Positions 34,328-45,876 of a stretch of 64,000 nt of DNA are shown piece after piece (position 1 is the first letter of the stretch; the number at the start of each line of letters is the position of its first letter). Source of the stretch: Botryococcus braunii (taxonomy: Eukaryota; Chlorophyta; Trebouxiophyceae); assembly GCA_002005505.1 (NCBI GenBank), contig KV908501.1, positions 1 to 64,000 on the forward strand, in the 5' to 3' direction. Position numbers and translations under genes: made by a program. A model generated the notes under the pieces. The model searched no databases. It saw only the letters and a program-made list of their open reading frames with translations, and was not told where the DNA came from.

Positions 34328-37300
34328 TCACAAAAACTTGGCCAGTCCTAGAGCCTCACGATGGCCCTGAAATACCTGCCTTGTCAACGGCTTGGTAAAT
34401 ATATCTGCCACATTCCTAGCAGATGGAACGTACTTCACATCCACCTGTCCCAATGCAATAGCTTCCCGAGCAAAATGGAAGCTGATTGCAATGTGCTTGG
34501 TATGCTTTGAGAACACTGGGTTTCTGAGATGATTGATGCATCCCTGATTATCACAGTGGATCTTCACAATCCAAGGAGAAATACCAATTTCTTCAAGGAA
34601 TCCCTTCATCCAATTTGCCTCCTTGACAGCTGCACTTGCCGCCATGAACTCAGCCTCTACAGTGGATGTGGCCACTGCAGACTGCTTCTTGCTTCCCCAA
34701 ACTACAGCTCCTCCAAACACACGAATTACGTAACCCGTAGTGGAAAACCTGTGATCCTGATCACCACCATAATCTGCATCCACAAAGCCCTCCAGCTCTG
34801 TGTCCTTCCCTCCAAGTACTAACACAAGATCCCTGGTAGCCATCAGATACTTCAACACTCTGATGGCTTCATTCCAGTGAGCAGTGGTGGGAGTAATCCT
34901 GTACCTGGAAAGCACTCCCACAGCCTGGGAAATATCAGGCCTTGTGGTGTTTGCAATGTACAACAGTGACCCAACCAGCTCACAATATCTGTGCCCTGGT
35001 GGTAAGGGACTCCCAGCTCCAATGCTGGCACTGTTGTCCTTGGACATCGGTCGCTGTGTGGCCACAAAATCCTTAGTCATAGGGGTGTCAGGCCCCACAG
35101 ACTCCAGATCCAGCCCAAATTTCTCAACTAAGGCATCAATCTTTGGGATGCAACTCAAAGAAATCAACCCTTTCTCTCTATCTCTCATCACTTGGCAGCC
35201 TAAGAAATCTTTCACCTCTCCTAAATCATGAATGGTGAACTCCTTCTTCAACAATCCTTTCACTCTCTCAATCTCACTCATGCCCTTTGAAACTATCAAT
35301 AGATCATCAACATAAATCAGCACAAAGGATTTCCCTCCCTCCACAGAACATTTCACATAGACCCCAGCATCACTCTTGCACACCTCATACCCCATGGTAT
35401 GTAGCTTCTCATTAAGGGTCTTATGCCATGCCCTTGGAGCTTGCTTCAGGCCATACAGAGCCTTCTTCAAGCGACACACAGTGTTCCCATCCCCATTCTC
35501 AAACCCAGGAGGTTGTGTGACATAGACCTCCTCCTCTAATTCACCATTTAAAAACGCAGTCTTGACATCCACCTGGTGAATTTCAAGACCCTCCTGTGCA
35601 GCCACTGACAGTAAAGCTCTTCTAGACCCATAACTGCTGGTGGGAGCAAATACCTCCATCACATCCACTCCTGGAATTTGCCTACACCCTTGAGCCACCA
35701 GCCTGGCCTTGAACCTAAGCACATTGCCGTGTGCATCCATTTTCACTGAGAAAATCCAGTGAACTGGGATGACTTTGTGCCCACGAGGTCTAGGAACAAA
35801 CTCCATCACCTCATGAGCATCTAAGGACTTTTGCTCCTCCTGCATTGCAGCCTTCCAGTATTCCCACTATGGGGACTGCTGGGCCTCCTTTAGACTTGAA
35901 GGCACACTAATCTTCCCAAAACGCACCCCAGTGTGCTTCCCCTGATCTTGCTTACTCTTACTCTCACTCTCATCCACTACTCTTTCGCTGAATGTCGCCG
36001 CACTGCACGTGGGGACTGTGGGTAAAGATCCAGATCTCTCCCTCTGCTCTTTCTCTCTCTTAGACTCACAGCTTGCCCTCTCAAGCTTGCTGCCAGCCAC
36101 TCTCACATCATCCTCCCAAACACAGGTACCTCTCGGAAAGCTCTTGTAATTGGGGGAGTTCTCACACTGTCTTGGCTTCCGATTCACCTCCTCAGACACA
36201 CTCTCACATGGCTGACGGTTTGCAGTCCCGTCAGGACTCTCACAGACATGTGAACCACTCTGCATTGCATGAGCACTTGGTCTATCTTGCTGCTGTGCCC
36301 ATGTCTCTCTCTCTCTCTGTCTGCTGCCCACTAGACATGAGCGCTGGGGCGCAGGCCCAGCAGCACACTCCCATGCATGGCCCACACTTGCGTGGCTGGC
36401 ACCACATTGTCCTTGGGCATCACTGATAGAGTTCTCATCGCTAACATTTCTCTCAGGCACTGAGCAGGTCCCACCCATACATCTCAGCTCACTTGGACCA
36501 TCTGCAGTCTGATCAGAGACTGTCCCCCTCTCATCTCTTACAAGTGAAGCAGGTCTCTCGGTGTCCTGCCCCAATTCCTGCGCTTCCCCTGGTCCCTGTG
36601 ACTCTGTGTCACCTTCAGTCCTCCCCTCTCGCTCACAGCTCTCTCCCTTATCCTGTGCCAGCAGGATATCTCGAGCCGCAGTTCGTTGCTCATAGCGTTG
36701 AGCCCGCGACAGTCTGTCCGGAGGCGGGATGGTAGTAGCCGGATGCGTGTTACGCAGTGACTGCTGTATTCGCTCTAAAGTCTGATGATGTTGTCCGCTG
36801 TCTACACTTCCTCGCGCCAGTCGTTGAATAGCGTCCAGAGCCCCGGACTGATCCAGGTCCGGCTGCTGCTCTCCCGTGCTTGCTTCGGGAGACACAATGA
36901 GAATGCCCTCCTCTTGGGAAGGCTTCCCCTGACTATCAGGCTCAGTTGCAGCCTGGTCAGAGGGTACCGGGAAGGAGCTGTCAGGTCTACTGCTGGAGCA
37001 TGGGCTGCTAACAGTCTGGTTCTGCATACTGCGCTGTGACAATGGCACCACTGGATTGCTGCTGTGCAATTGCCCTGATAAGTCTTCAGGGTATGAAAAC
37101 TGCTGAGGCTGGTCAGGGAGAACAGCCATTCCCACCCGAGTAGCTCCTCGAATGTGTTCCACAAATTGAACATCTCTGCTCTCTCTCCAGATCCCCCCCC
37201 CCATATAGATACGATATGCCTTTGACACTGGAGAGTAACCAGTGAACATCCCAGCCACAGCCTTCGGTGCAAAGGCCCCCCTCTGCTGGTCAGGAACGTG

Positions 37301-39580
37301 CACAAATGCAAGGCATCCCCAAGTGCGCAGCAAGGATACATCTGGCTTATATCCCATGAACATTTCGCAGGGAGATAGGGGCCTGCCTGTGCTGGGTCCC
37401 ATATTTAGGAGGGTGCAGGCTGTCTCCAGGGCTTCCTTCCACATAACAGGGCTTGCTGCAGCAAAATTGAGGAGGGTCCTGGTGCGCTCCTTGAGGGTTC
37501 TGTTGGCTCTCTCAGCAACTCCATTCTGCTGAGGGGTATATGGGGCAGATGTCTCCAGCTTAGTGCCCTGGGATGCACAAAATTCCTTGAACTTGGCATT
37601 TAAGAACTCTGTCCCTCTGTCACTGCGGATGCACTTCACTGTAGTTTCCTTCTCAGTTTGCCAATACAAAATTAGGTCTCTGACAACAGCTCCAATTACA
37701 TCTTTTGACTTCACTGGCAGCACTGCCTTCCACCCAGATGCCTCATCAGTTACGGTTACCCAAAAGCGTTCCCCAGTAATGGCTGCTGGTGATATGGGAC
37801 CCACAGTGTCAATGTGGATTCAGTCAAGGGGTTTCTCAGCAGGTCTAGAGCTTTCACCAAATGGGGGACGTGCATGCTTCCCCTCAATGCATGCTTCACA
37901 GTACTTAGGACACTTTTCACAGGGGAACATCAAGGTGTCTAGGCCAGTAACCAGTTGCTCACTGCTCAGGCGTTTCCTCCAGGGGTCTCCTGGGTGTCCC
38001 AATCTGCTGTGCCACAGGAAACGTTTGGCACAGTCATGACTTAGACCTTTGGAGCATTTCTTCTTCAGGGCAGCAGTCACTGAATAATGAACCTTCACTG
38101 GCGGTACTGGGAGGCAGTTGTGGATATAATAGAGACCATTCTCTGGTTTCACAGGCATCCGCCAACCACTCGGTCCTGAGACAGCAGTGAATGCTCCCAG
38201 TCTATCTGTACTGAACCGGATTCCATCGCGCAGAGCAGCAGATACTGAGAGAATATTGGTGGTGGCTGAGGGAACACACTGGACATGATGCAGCCACACA
38301 GGAATATGCTGAGAGGACATGAGACACACTGACCCAGTAGCAACAATACCCCCAGTGGCATCAGATGTAGCAAGCAGCAGTGGAATAGGGTGGTCATGTA
38401 CTGTAGGGGCATGCAGCAGGGACAGGTTGTTCACAAGATGTACAGACGCTCCACTATCCACAAGCCACGACTGTTTGGACTGTTGGTGCTTACTGCCATC
38501 CAGCACATTATAAGATACCACGTATGGCATACCTTCTGAGGGAGGAGAAGGTGGGCCTGGAGGAGGGTGCAGTAGTGGGAACGCTCCAGTGCCTGGGAAT
38601 GCATGCTGCACGCTTGGAGGTGGCTGGGGTGCACCAGGAAACTGCCCTTGGGGCCACATGGCAGCAAGTTGCTGTACCGCTGCCACCACATTGCGTTGTG
38701 TCTCTGCATCCCTTTGACGTTTGCGGCAGTCTCTCCAAAAATGGCCTTTCCTGTGGCAGTAGTTGCACGTGCCTCTCACTTCTCCCCTTGATTCTGAGTC
38801 TGCTGGCTGTTTGGAGGGATTGGCCCCGCTAGTGGAAGGGGCTGGATCAGTCTCTCGTTGAGCAGCCATTGCCTTCATCACCATGGCAGGCTGTTCTCCA
38901 TCATCGTTGTAGCCAGACGCCTCTGCAGTGGTGGAAATGAGAGCTGCCAGATCATCCAGGGGGTAAGCTACTGCAGTGGGCAACAGCCCTGGAGGATTAG
39001 CTGCTGCTGGCAGTCCCTGCACAATCTGGGAGGCCACATGACCATCCAAGAGGTCATGTCCATTGCGTTTCAAGCAGCTTTTGAGATTTATCATTCTAGA
39101 CACATACTGAGAGATCGTTTCTCCACGTCTCATCCCTTTGGACATTTCCTTCAGCCAGTCTGCATTTGCTTGAGTGTTGTAGCCACCCACAAATTTCTTG
39201 CAAATAAACAGATATGCATCATAAGCTGACGGCTTACTTGACACTTCTCCTAACCATTCCTCTGGAACTGACTCATACAGCAGAAGCATTGCAGCCGCAT
39301 TGTGGATAGTTCCAGGCATGGCTGACTGAATGGCAGGAAAGGAACCCTTGGCACTATTGGCAGCAGTGAAAGCATTGTCCCATACCACAAAATTTGTGCC
39401 ATGACGATCCAGTTTAATATGCACTTTGACTTGAGTGGCTATGACCTTGGGGAGTACATCTCCCTCGCCCTTTGATGTGCTGGGTGTACACGGCTGTCGT
39501 GTGGGAGACGATGTAGATGCTTCCTCTGTTGTGGGCTCCTCCTCAGATGGCTCCCTTGATTTAGATCTCTTTCTCGCCAT
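34328..39580 (-). pseudogene. Copia Gag-Pol polyprotein of B, two nonsense codons
   Basis: A single frame of about 1750 codons. Gag with CCHC knuckle CNYCHRKGHFWRDC (272-285), protease WLVDSGASVHLV (DSGA 375-378), pre-integrase HHCC (LWHSRLGHPG...CEACIEGKH), integrase DDE core (IHIDTVGP, SDRGTEF, NGVAERANR), RT (ARLVAQGCRQ, YVDDLLIVS), and RNase H ending with the NVADIFTKPL motif. TGA near 37818 (R in F) and TAG near 35864 (Q in F) interrupt it; otherwise it is intact. ATG at 39580, 11 nt after the ORF1 stop. Confidence 0.95.
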
Positions 39581-39591
39581 GCTGATGTTAC

Positions 39592-40116
39592 TCAGTCTGC
39601 GTTAGGTTCTGACCGCTGCGAGTCCCCGTCCTCGTCTCCGTTGTCTGTGTCCGTGCACCACTCCTCTGGGCTGAATCCTTTTCTGCTGCCCAGAAAGGAA
39701 AGTAGGAAGTCCTCGTCAAGAGTGGCGAGAGCACACTCCACTGCTGTGTAGGCTGCCCTTTCTTCCCAATACTCGGGTTTGCTGGGTCCTCCGAGCTGTT
39801 GTAGGTGTCGTTCAAATAATGCTCGCGTGACGAAGCCTGGGTCCGCGTTGATGAATGAACACTCCCACGCAGTTACTTTGTAGGCTGGGTAAACAGAGAA
39901 TCGTCGTCTGAACCACAGAGGCTGTTCGACTTTGCCCAGTCCGTACGCTCGGCTGACAAAATCCTTCACTAGAAATGCTCGTTCTTCTGGTGTTCTCGGT
40001 CCCGTATCTCCTCCAGCTCTCCTCAGGCTATCATATGTAGGTGGTGAAGGAGTTGGGGGAATAAAAGGTCTTTTACTGCCGGTCGACATCCTCCCGCTCT
40101 GCTTCGTTCGTCCCAT
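39592..40116 (-). CDS. ORF1 of B, 174-residue protein of unknown function
   Basis: Intact frame between the primer-binding site and gag, ending in TGA just upstream of the gag ATG. It starts with a basic stretch (MGRTKQSGRMSTGSKRP). The centre contains paired aromatics (WFRRRFSVYPAY) and the tail is acidic. It is conserved with F (50869-51392), so it is a regular part of this family. No sequence resemblance to the ORF1 of A or H is obvious, and no known domain is recognised. Being short and in front of gag, it may be translated from the same RNA by reinitiation. Confidence 0.8.
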   Translation of the reverse strand: MGRTKQSGRMSTGSKRPFIPPTPSPPTYDSLRRAGGDTGPRTPEERAFLVKDFVSRAYGLGKVEQPLWFRRRFSVYPAYKVTAWECSFINADPGFVTRALFERHLQQLGGPSKPEYWEERAAYTAVECALATLDEDFLLSFLGSRKGFSPEEWCTDTDNGDEDGDSQRSEPNAD

Positions 40117-40157
40117 CGTAGGCTCGGAACATACTTTCAGTTGCCCAGCTCAAGAGT

Positions 40158-40173
40158 TGGTGGGCCCATAACC
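40158..40173 (-). promoter_or_regulatory. Primer-binding site of B (initiator tRNA anticodon arm)
   Basis: GGTTATGGGCCCACCA on the minus strand, directly adjoining the LTR. It is the exact complement of TGGTGGGCCCATAACC, the anticodon stem-loop with CAU of plant initiator tRNA-Met as known to me. This implies priming from a cleaved, half tRNA as in Drosophila copia. Confidence 0.85.
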
Positions 40174-40903
40174 TGTACAATTCTGGGCGTAATGTTCCCT
40201 GTATGTCCCGGCACGAAGGGTGTTAAGCTCGGTCGGGTCTCTTGCTGTGTGTAGGAGAGCAAGCAGAGCCCGACTGTGTGTTGACACTTGAGGCAACTGA
40301 TCAGAGATAAGCACCCGGAGTGCTCTTTCAGTCCCAAACAAGTCATTACATTGCTTCTTGCTCTCTCTCAACGTCAAGGAATTCAAACTACCTCTTCTAA
40401 GCATCGACAGCTAGTTCGCATTTCCATTGTTCGATGAGTCAAGCATTCGCAACATTCTAATACACTTATCTAGACCTCTTCCTAATCAATTGTCCATGCA
40501 AGTTACACTGAGATGCAGCACTTCACCTGTATGTCCCGGCACGAAGGGTGTTAAGCTCGGTCGGGTCTCTTGCTGTGTGTAGGAGAGCAAGCAGAGCCCG
40601 ACTGTGTGTTGACACTTGAGGCAACTGATCAGAGATAAGCACCCGGAGTGCTCTTTCAGTCCCAAACAAGTGCCGAGCCCTTCATGCCTGCTGCCTATAT
40701 CCTTTCTCGCAAGAACGCGTCAAATTGCATTACTCTCTCTTTCTAAAATGGAATCAGTCCAGATCAATTATGGCAGAACTCTAGAGTTCTGCCATCCATT
40801 ACTCTACCTCTAAGATTGTTCACATTGATTGCTTTAAGGGAAGCCTGGCCACTATTACTCTTCTGAGGGAAAGTCACTAATCTGTTCTTTCACTATTATA
40901 ACA
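40174..40903 (-). repeat. 5' LTR of B with duplicated leader exon
   Basis: TATA box (minus strand GGATATAGGC, about 40696-40701) 25-29 bp upstream of the leader copy 40527-40671. That copy is followed by the 5' splice site GTGAAG and a 183-nt spacer (40344-40526) ending TGTAATG. The second copy 40199-40343 is also 145 nt and ends ACATACAG before the last 25 bases of the LTR. Confidence 0.93.
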
Positions 40904-43721
40904 AAAAACATGGAACGCTTGCAAACCGAACATATTGTGAAAGGCATTGAGACATCATTATCACCCTGCAATCATAGTCACTCACATTGTGAGGTGTGTG
41001 TTCTGGGGAAGCAGACTAGAGAGAGCTACCCACGCTCTTCAGCAGCGGCTACAGAGCGATTAGAGATTGTCCACATGGATATTGTGGGTGAACTGCCTGT
41101 ACCGGGTGCTGAAGGAGAGAGATACAGGCTCACCATGCTGGATGATTTCTCAAAGGCGGGTGTTGCAAGGGCATTGGTCCTGAAGTCTCAGGCGGGTGAT
41201 GCTGTTAGAGCAATTCTCCTGTACTTGAAAAATCAGACTGGCCAAACTGTAAAAGTTGTCAGGACTGATAGAGGGACTGAGTTTGTAAACTCAGATTTGC
41301 GTGAGTTCTTTCAGTCTAAGGGGATAAGACATGAGACGTCTTCGCCTTATACCCTACAACAAATGGCCGGGCAGAACGCTTTAATCGATCCTTGAAAGAG
41401 AAGGTTAGAATGCTGCTGCTACAGGCTAAGACTCCACAAAGCTTGTGGACCGAAGCGCTGCCTACTGCTGTTAGGTTACAAAACCTCAGGGCAATTAAGG
41501 GGAAGACTGCTACCCCTTATGAGCTATTATTTGGCAGGAAGCCTGCTGTTCATTACTTGAGGGTATTTGGCTGTCTGGCATACATCAAAACGCCTGACAA
41601 GGATTTGTCTGCCTTTTCTCCTAGATCAGAGGCAGGAATGTTTGTCGGGTACGAACCAGCATCTAAGGCATATAGAGTGCTGGTTGGGGATAAGATCAAG
41701 GTGTCAAAAAATGTGAAATTTTTTGAAGACAAATTGGGTATCCACACTCTCTCTACTGATACCCAACTGCCCCCTGATTTCCCACGTGATGTAAACTGTG
41801 ATCAGGTGCCAACCTCTGCAGACGAAGAGGACTGGGATTTTGTCCCAGTTGACATTGCTGAGGCAGTGGACATGAACAGGGAAGCTGAAAGGGGAGAAGA
41901 CCAAATCCTACCAGCTAACCTAGAAGTGTTGCAGAGACTCAATGAAGTACTAAGGCAACACGCTCAGGCGGAAGAGAGTGGGAACAGGGATACACATGGT
42001 CCAGGCGTCTCAGGGGAAGAGTCAATGGGCCCTGGGGATGAGCAGGAACAGCCAGGAGATGGTGAAAATGATCCCGGTAGTGACTCGGATCAGGACCGCT
42101 CATCACAGGAGTCTGACAGTGGGGATGAGGCGCAGGACAGGGTAAGAGGTGGGATGAGTAGGTATGATCTTAGAGAGACACTTGCTCAACCTAATAAGTA
42201 TATACCTGGATCTTACTTTGTCAAAGACGATGCGATAGCAGGAGCAACAAGGGTCACATCACCTAACCAAAATGGTGCAAAGGAGAAGGAGGTCCTATCC
42301 TCTAGGAATGTAAAAATCTCAAACGATTGGTTTGAGGCGAGGAATTCACCTCAATGGGTATACTAGAAGGAGGCTATGAATGAGGAAATGGACTCAATTG
42401 AGTCTCATGAGACATTTGAATAATGTCACAAGCCTTCCCATGCCAAGGTGATCCCACTGAAGTGGGTTTATGCAATTAAAACTTATGGTTTTGGGGATGT
42501 AATCAGGTTCAAGGCGAGGCTTGTGGCACAAGGATGCAAACAAAGACCAGGGGTGGATTATTTTGAGACTTTTGCTCCTGTCAGTACACACTCATCCAGG
42601 CGTGTGCTTCTGAATCTGGCAAACGCTAAGGGATGGAAGGTACATCAGGTAGACATTAAAACTGCCTTTCTTAATGGGTCCTTAGAGGAGGAAGTTTATG
42701 TAACTCAACCCCCCTGTTTCTCTAATGGTGATTCGAGTAGAGTATGTAAGCTTCTGAAATCATTGTATGGCCTGAAGCAGGCCCCACGCGTGTGGCATAA
42801 GCGCCTTGTTGAAGAGCTTAGCAAGTTTGGCTTTACTGCCTGCAAAAGCGATTCATCACTGTTTGTCAACAAGGAATCCTATGAGTCACATGTTTACTTG
42901 CTGACTTATGTTGATGACTTGTTGATTGTATGCAAGGGAGGGGAAACCATTGAGCAAGTCAAATCTAAGCTCACTTGTAGTTTCTCTATTCATGATCTTG
43001 GTGAGATTAAATCATTTCTGGGATGTGAAATCACCAAAGGTGAGACCAAGATCACCAAAGGGAGCCTCAAGATGACTAACGTATTAAAAATTGAGAGGCT
43101 GGTGGAGGAGTATGGACTTCCTGCACAAGGCAGGGATGCTGATACTCCAATGGCGCATGGGTTTGTCACTTCACAAAATCCAGAGCCACCCTTGGGGGCT
43201 GGTGGTGAGCAGGTAGGAGCAGGCACACCATTGCCAGAGGGTCACAGGTATCTGGAGCTCGTGGGATCACTACAATACCTAGCTACCACAACTAGGCCTG
43301 ACATAGCTCAGGCTGTGGGGCTTTTGAGTCGGTTCAGGGGGCAACCTACGACAGCGCATTGGAATGGTGCTATAAGAGTACTGAGGTACTTAAATTGCAC
43401 TAAGGAAATGGGCATAACGTACACTAACTCTGGTGACAATGAGTTGGTGGGATAAGTGGATGCAGATTTTGCTGGTGACTTGGATGGAAGAAAATCAACC
43501 ACAAGGTTTGTTCTTCTTCTAATCAGCAGTGTCTTGGTGCAGCAAGAAGCAATCTTCAGTGTCTACATCTACTGCGGAAGCTGAATTTGTTGCGACTGCT
43601 GCGGCAGTAAAGGAGGTAATGTGGATGGGTGGTATGCTGGAAGAGCTTGGAGTCACAGTGAAGACTGTCAAGCTATTCTGTGACAATCAAGGGGCTATAC
43701 AGCACTTGAAAAATCACATAG
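40904..43721 (+). pseudogene. Copia integrase, RT and RNase H of C, broken
   Basis: Continues the C frame after B. Integrase (VHMDIVGELP, RTDRGTEF) is frameshifted by one base near 41365 within the PQQNG motif. Next comes the 41392-42366 frame, then TAG at 42364 and TAA near 42421. RT follows from 42448 (ARLVAQGCKQRPG, YVDDLLIVC) to TAA at 43453, then a frameshift near 43515 and an RNase H remnant (CSKKQSSVSTSTAEAEF, CDNQGAI). G cuts it at 43722 before the C-terminal motif. Confidence 0.92.
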
Positions 43722-44423
43722 TGTAAAAGGTTATGGGCAGTGGCGTCTCCTGTAAGCAAGCAGACAGGTCATAAGTTCGTGCCTCTCCAGCTACAGTCCT
43801 TGACGACTGTCTGCTCTTTAGACACATGCAACTGCATGAACAAGACAGGCATCCTTATGTGCCCAGTATCTTTCCAAACCAGTTCCGTTACATGTTGATC
43901 TGTCAATGAGCATCTACACACGGATAAGCTTCCTGACGGCTGAAAGCAAGTACCTTCCTATACTCAATCAAGACTCCGTCCCTTAGCTGTTTGGGAGACT
44001 TGATTGTACACTAAGATGGTTCACTTACAAACAAGCAATCAAACATGAACACATTACCAATACACACCCTGCGTCACAGCACCTGTAAGCAAGCAGACAG
44101 GTCGTAAGTTCGTGCCTCTCCAGCAACAGTCCTTGACGACTGTCTGCTCTTTAGACACATGCAACTGCATGACCAAGACTGGCATCCTTACGTGCCCAGT
44201 ATCTTTCCAAACCAGTTGGTCGACTATGCGGTGATCGCAGCATTAATAGTCCTTTCACACTAACGCGTAATCTAGATCAGATTGTACCTTATGTTCGAAA
44301 TAGACCTCATCCGAACGTGTCTTGAGGTACCTTATGTGGATAGTGGACCCGTATCCTAATAATGTACATTTGAAGATCACCTAAAGCACAAGGCATTCTA
44401 TAATGTATGTTCACAACTCAACA
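43722..44423 (-). repeat. 3' LTR of G with duplicated leader exon
   Basis: Minus strand TGTTGAGTTG...CTTTTACA, 702 bp. The 135-nt leader occurs at 44083-44217 (upstream, followed by the 5' splice site GTGCTG) and 43750-43884 (ending CTTACAG). The 198-nt spacer ends ATGTAACGG. The two copies differ at a few sites. A TATTAAT lies about 33 bp upstream of the leader start. Confidence 0.9.
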
Positions 44424-44443
44424 CTTCCCCTTGCCTGCATGCT

Positions 44444-45136
44444 TTATGTGTATCTTCTCAAACCTAGTGAATCACGATGACCAACAAACACGGGCTTAGC
44501 AAGTGGCTTGGTCATAATGTCAGCCACATTTCGAGCAGATTCTACATGCAGGATATCTACCTGCCCAAGTGCCATAGCTTCCCTAGCATAGTGGAAGCTT
44601 ACTGCAACATGCTTTGTGAATTTAGACAAAAAAAGGGGTTCCGTAAATTGGAAATGAATCCTTGGTTGTCACAGAAAATTTTGACCCTCCAAGGTGCAGC
44701 CCCGATCTCTTCCAAGAAGCCCCTAAGCCAGTTGGCTTCCTTCACAATATGGCCGGCTGCCATAAACTCGGCTTGCACAGTTGAGGTACCAACTGAGCTC
44801 TGCTTCTTGCTTCCCCAAACCACGGCACTACCATAGACTGATAGAACATAGCCAGTGGTGGAATACTTGTGGTCCAGGTCCCCAGCATAGTCGGCATCAA
44901 CATAGCCTTCTAGGTCAGGCCCCTTTCCACCCAGAGTAAGAGCTAATTCTCTCGTATCTCTCAAGTACTTCAGCACTCGAATGGCCTCATTCCAGTGTGA
45001 GGTGGTGGGTGTCATTCTATACCTTGACAACACTCCAACAGCCTGAGAAATGTCAGGCCGGGTCGTATTGGCAATATATAGCAACGATCCAATCAATTCA
45101 CATTATCGATGACCAGGTGGCAGTGGGGTACCTGCC
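44444..45136 (-). pseudogene. Copia RT/RNase H fragment of G, frameshifted
   Basis: The 44599-45096 frame starts at the GSLLYIANTTRPDISQAVG motif at the end of RT and covers RNase H (GYVDADYAGD, SSVGTSTVQAEF, FCDNQGF). A frameshift near 44620 passes to 44444-44629 with FTKHVAVSFHYARE and NVADIMTKPL. Similar to B but a separate subfamily. Confidence 0.9.
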
Positions 45137-45859
45137 TGTACAATTCTGAGCGTGGCGTTTCCTGTATGACCCGGCACGAGGGTGTTTAGCCCGGCGACAC
45201 TCTTGTTGTGTGTCGAGTAACAAGCAGTGTCGACTGTGTATGAGGTGACTTGACTGGCAACAGTAAAGTAGCAAACACCCGAAGTGCTTTTGATGTCCCA
45301 ATCAAGTGTTACAATGCTTATTGCTTTCTCTCATCACTCAGCAATTCAAACTACTCTATCGACAAAGTTACTGATAGTCTGCATTACCAATGTCCGATGA
45401 GCTAAGCAGTAGCACCTTTCTATTATACATTATCTAGACCCTTTCCTAATCCATTGTTCATGTTCATTTGATGTCCTGACAGCAGTTTACCTGTATGACC
45501 CGGCACGAGGGTGTTTAGCCCGGCGACACTCTTGTTGTGTGTCGAGTAACAAGCAGTGTGTATGAGGTGACTTGACTGGCAACAGTAAAGTAGCAAACAC
45601 CCGAAGTGCTTTTGATGTCCCAATCAAGTGCCTCAATCCTTCGAGCCAGGAGCATATAGCCTTTCGAGCAAACCGTGTCCGATTATCTCATCCTCCCTTA
45701 TTAACGTGCAATTGGTCTAGATTGGTTCTGGCAGAACTCCTAGGTTCTGCCACCTATTACTCATTCTAATAAATGTTCTCCCGGGTAATTGAAGCTGATC
45801 TGGCCACTATTACTCTTCTGAGGGAAAGGCACCAATATGTTCTGTCACTATTATAACAC
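45137..45859 (-). repeat. 3' LTR of E with duplicated leader exon
   Basis: 723 bp. Leader copies at 45491-45629 (upstream) and 45162-45307 (second). The upstream copy lacks 7 nt (TCGACTG) present in the other; otherwise they match closely. The upstream copy is followed by GTAAAC and a 183-nt spacer ending TTGTAAC. TATA box GCTATATGC (about 45652-45660) is 25-29 bp upstream. The leader sequence differs strongly from B and F although pol is close. Confidence 0.9.
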
Positions 45860-45876
45860 TTCCCCTTGCCTTTTCC

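Larger units (their letters stand above)
33580..40903 (-). mobile_element. Element B: full-length Ty1/copia element
   Basis: 7324 bp. 730-bp LTRs (33580-34309 and 40174-40903) differ at one site that I can see. AAAAA target duplication at 33575-33579 and 40904-40908. Primer-binding site, polypurine tract (AAGGGGAAG), ORF1 and one long gag-pol frame with only two nonsense codons. It inserted in the integrase region of C. Confidence 0.96.
31001..43721 (+). mobile_element. Element C: old Ty1/copia element split by B and cut by G
   Basis: 5' LTR leader, primer-binding site, short ORF1, gag, protease, integrase, RT and RNase H, with element B inserted at 33580-40903 and the RNase H end cut by the LTR of G at 43722. 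Removing B and one AAAAA copy restores the integrase reading frame. Several stops and frameshifts make it inactive. The left border is uncertain. Confidence 0.92.
43722..45136 (-). mobile_element. Element G: Ty1/copia 3' part, cut by E
   Basis: 3' LTR (43722-44423), polypurine tract AAGGGGAAG (44424-44432, minus strand) and the C-terminal RT/RNase H region. It inserted in C RNase H and is interrupted at 45137 by the LTR of E. The rest of G should lie beyond the E/F/A stack, outside the window. Confidence 0.88.
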
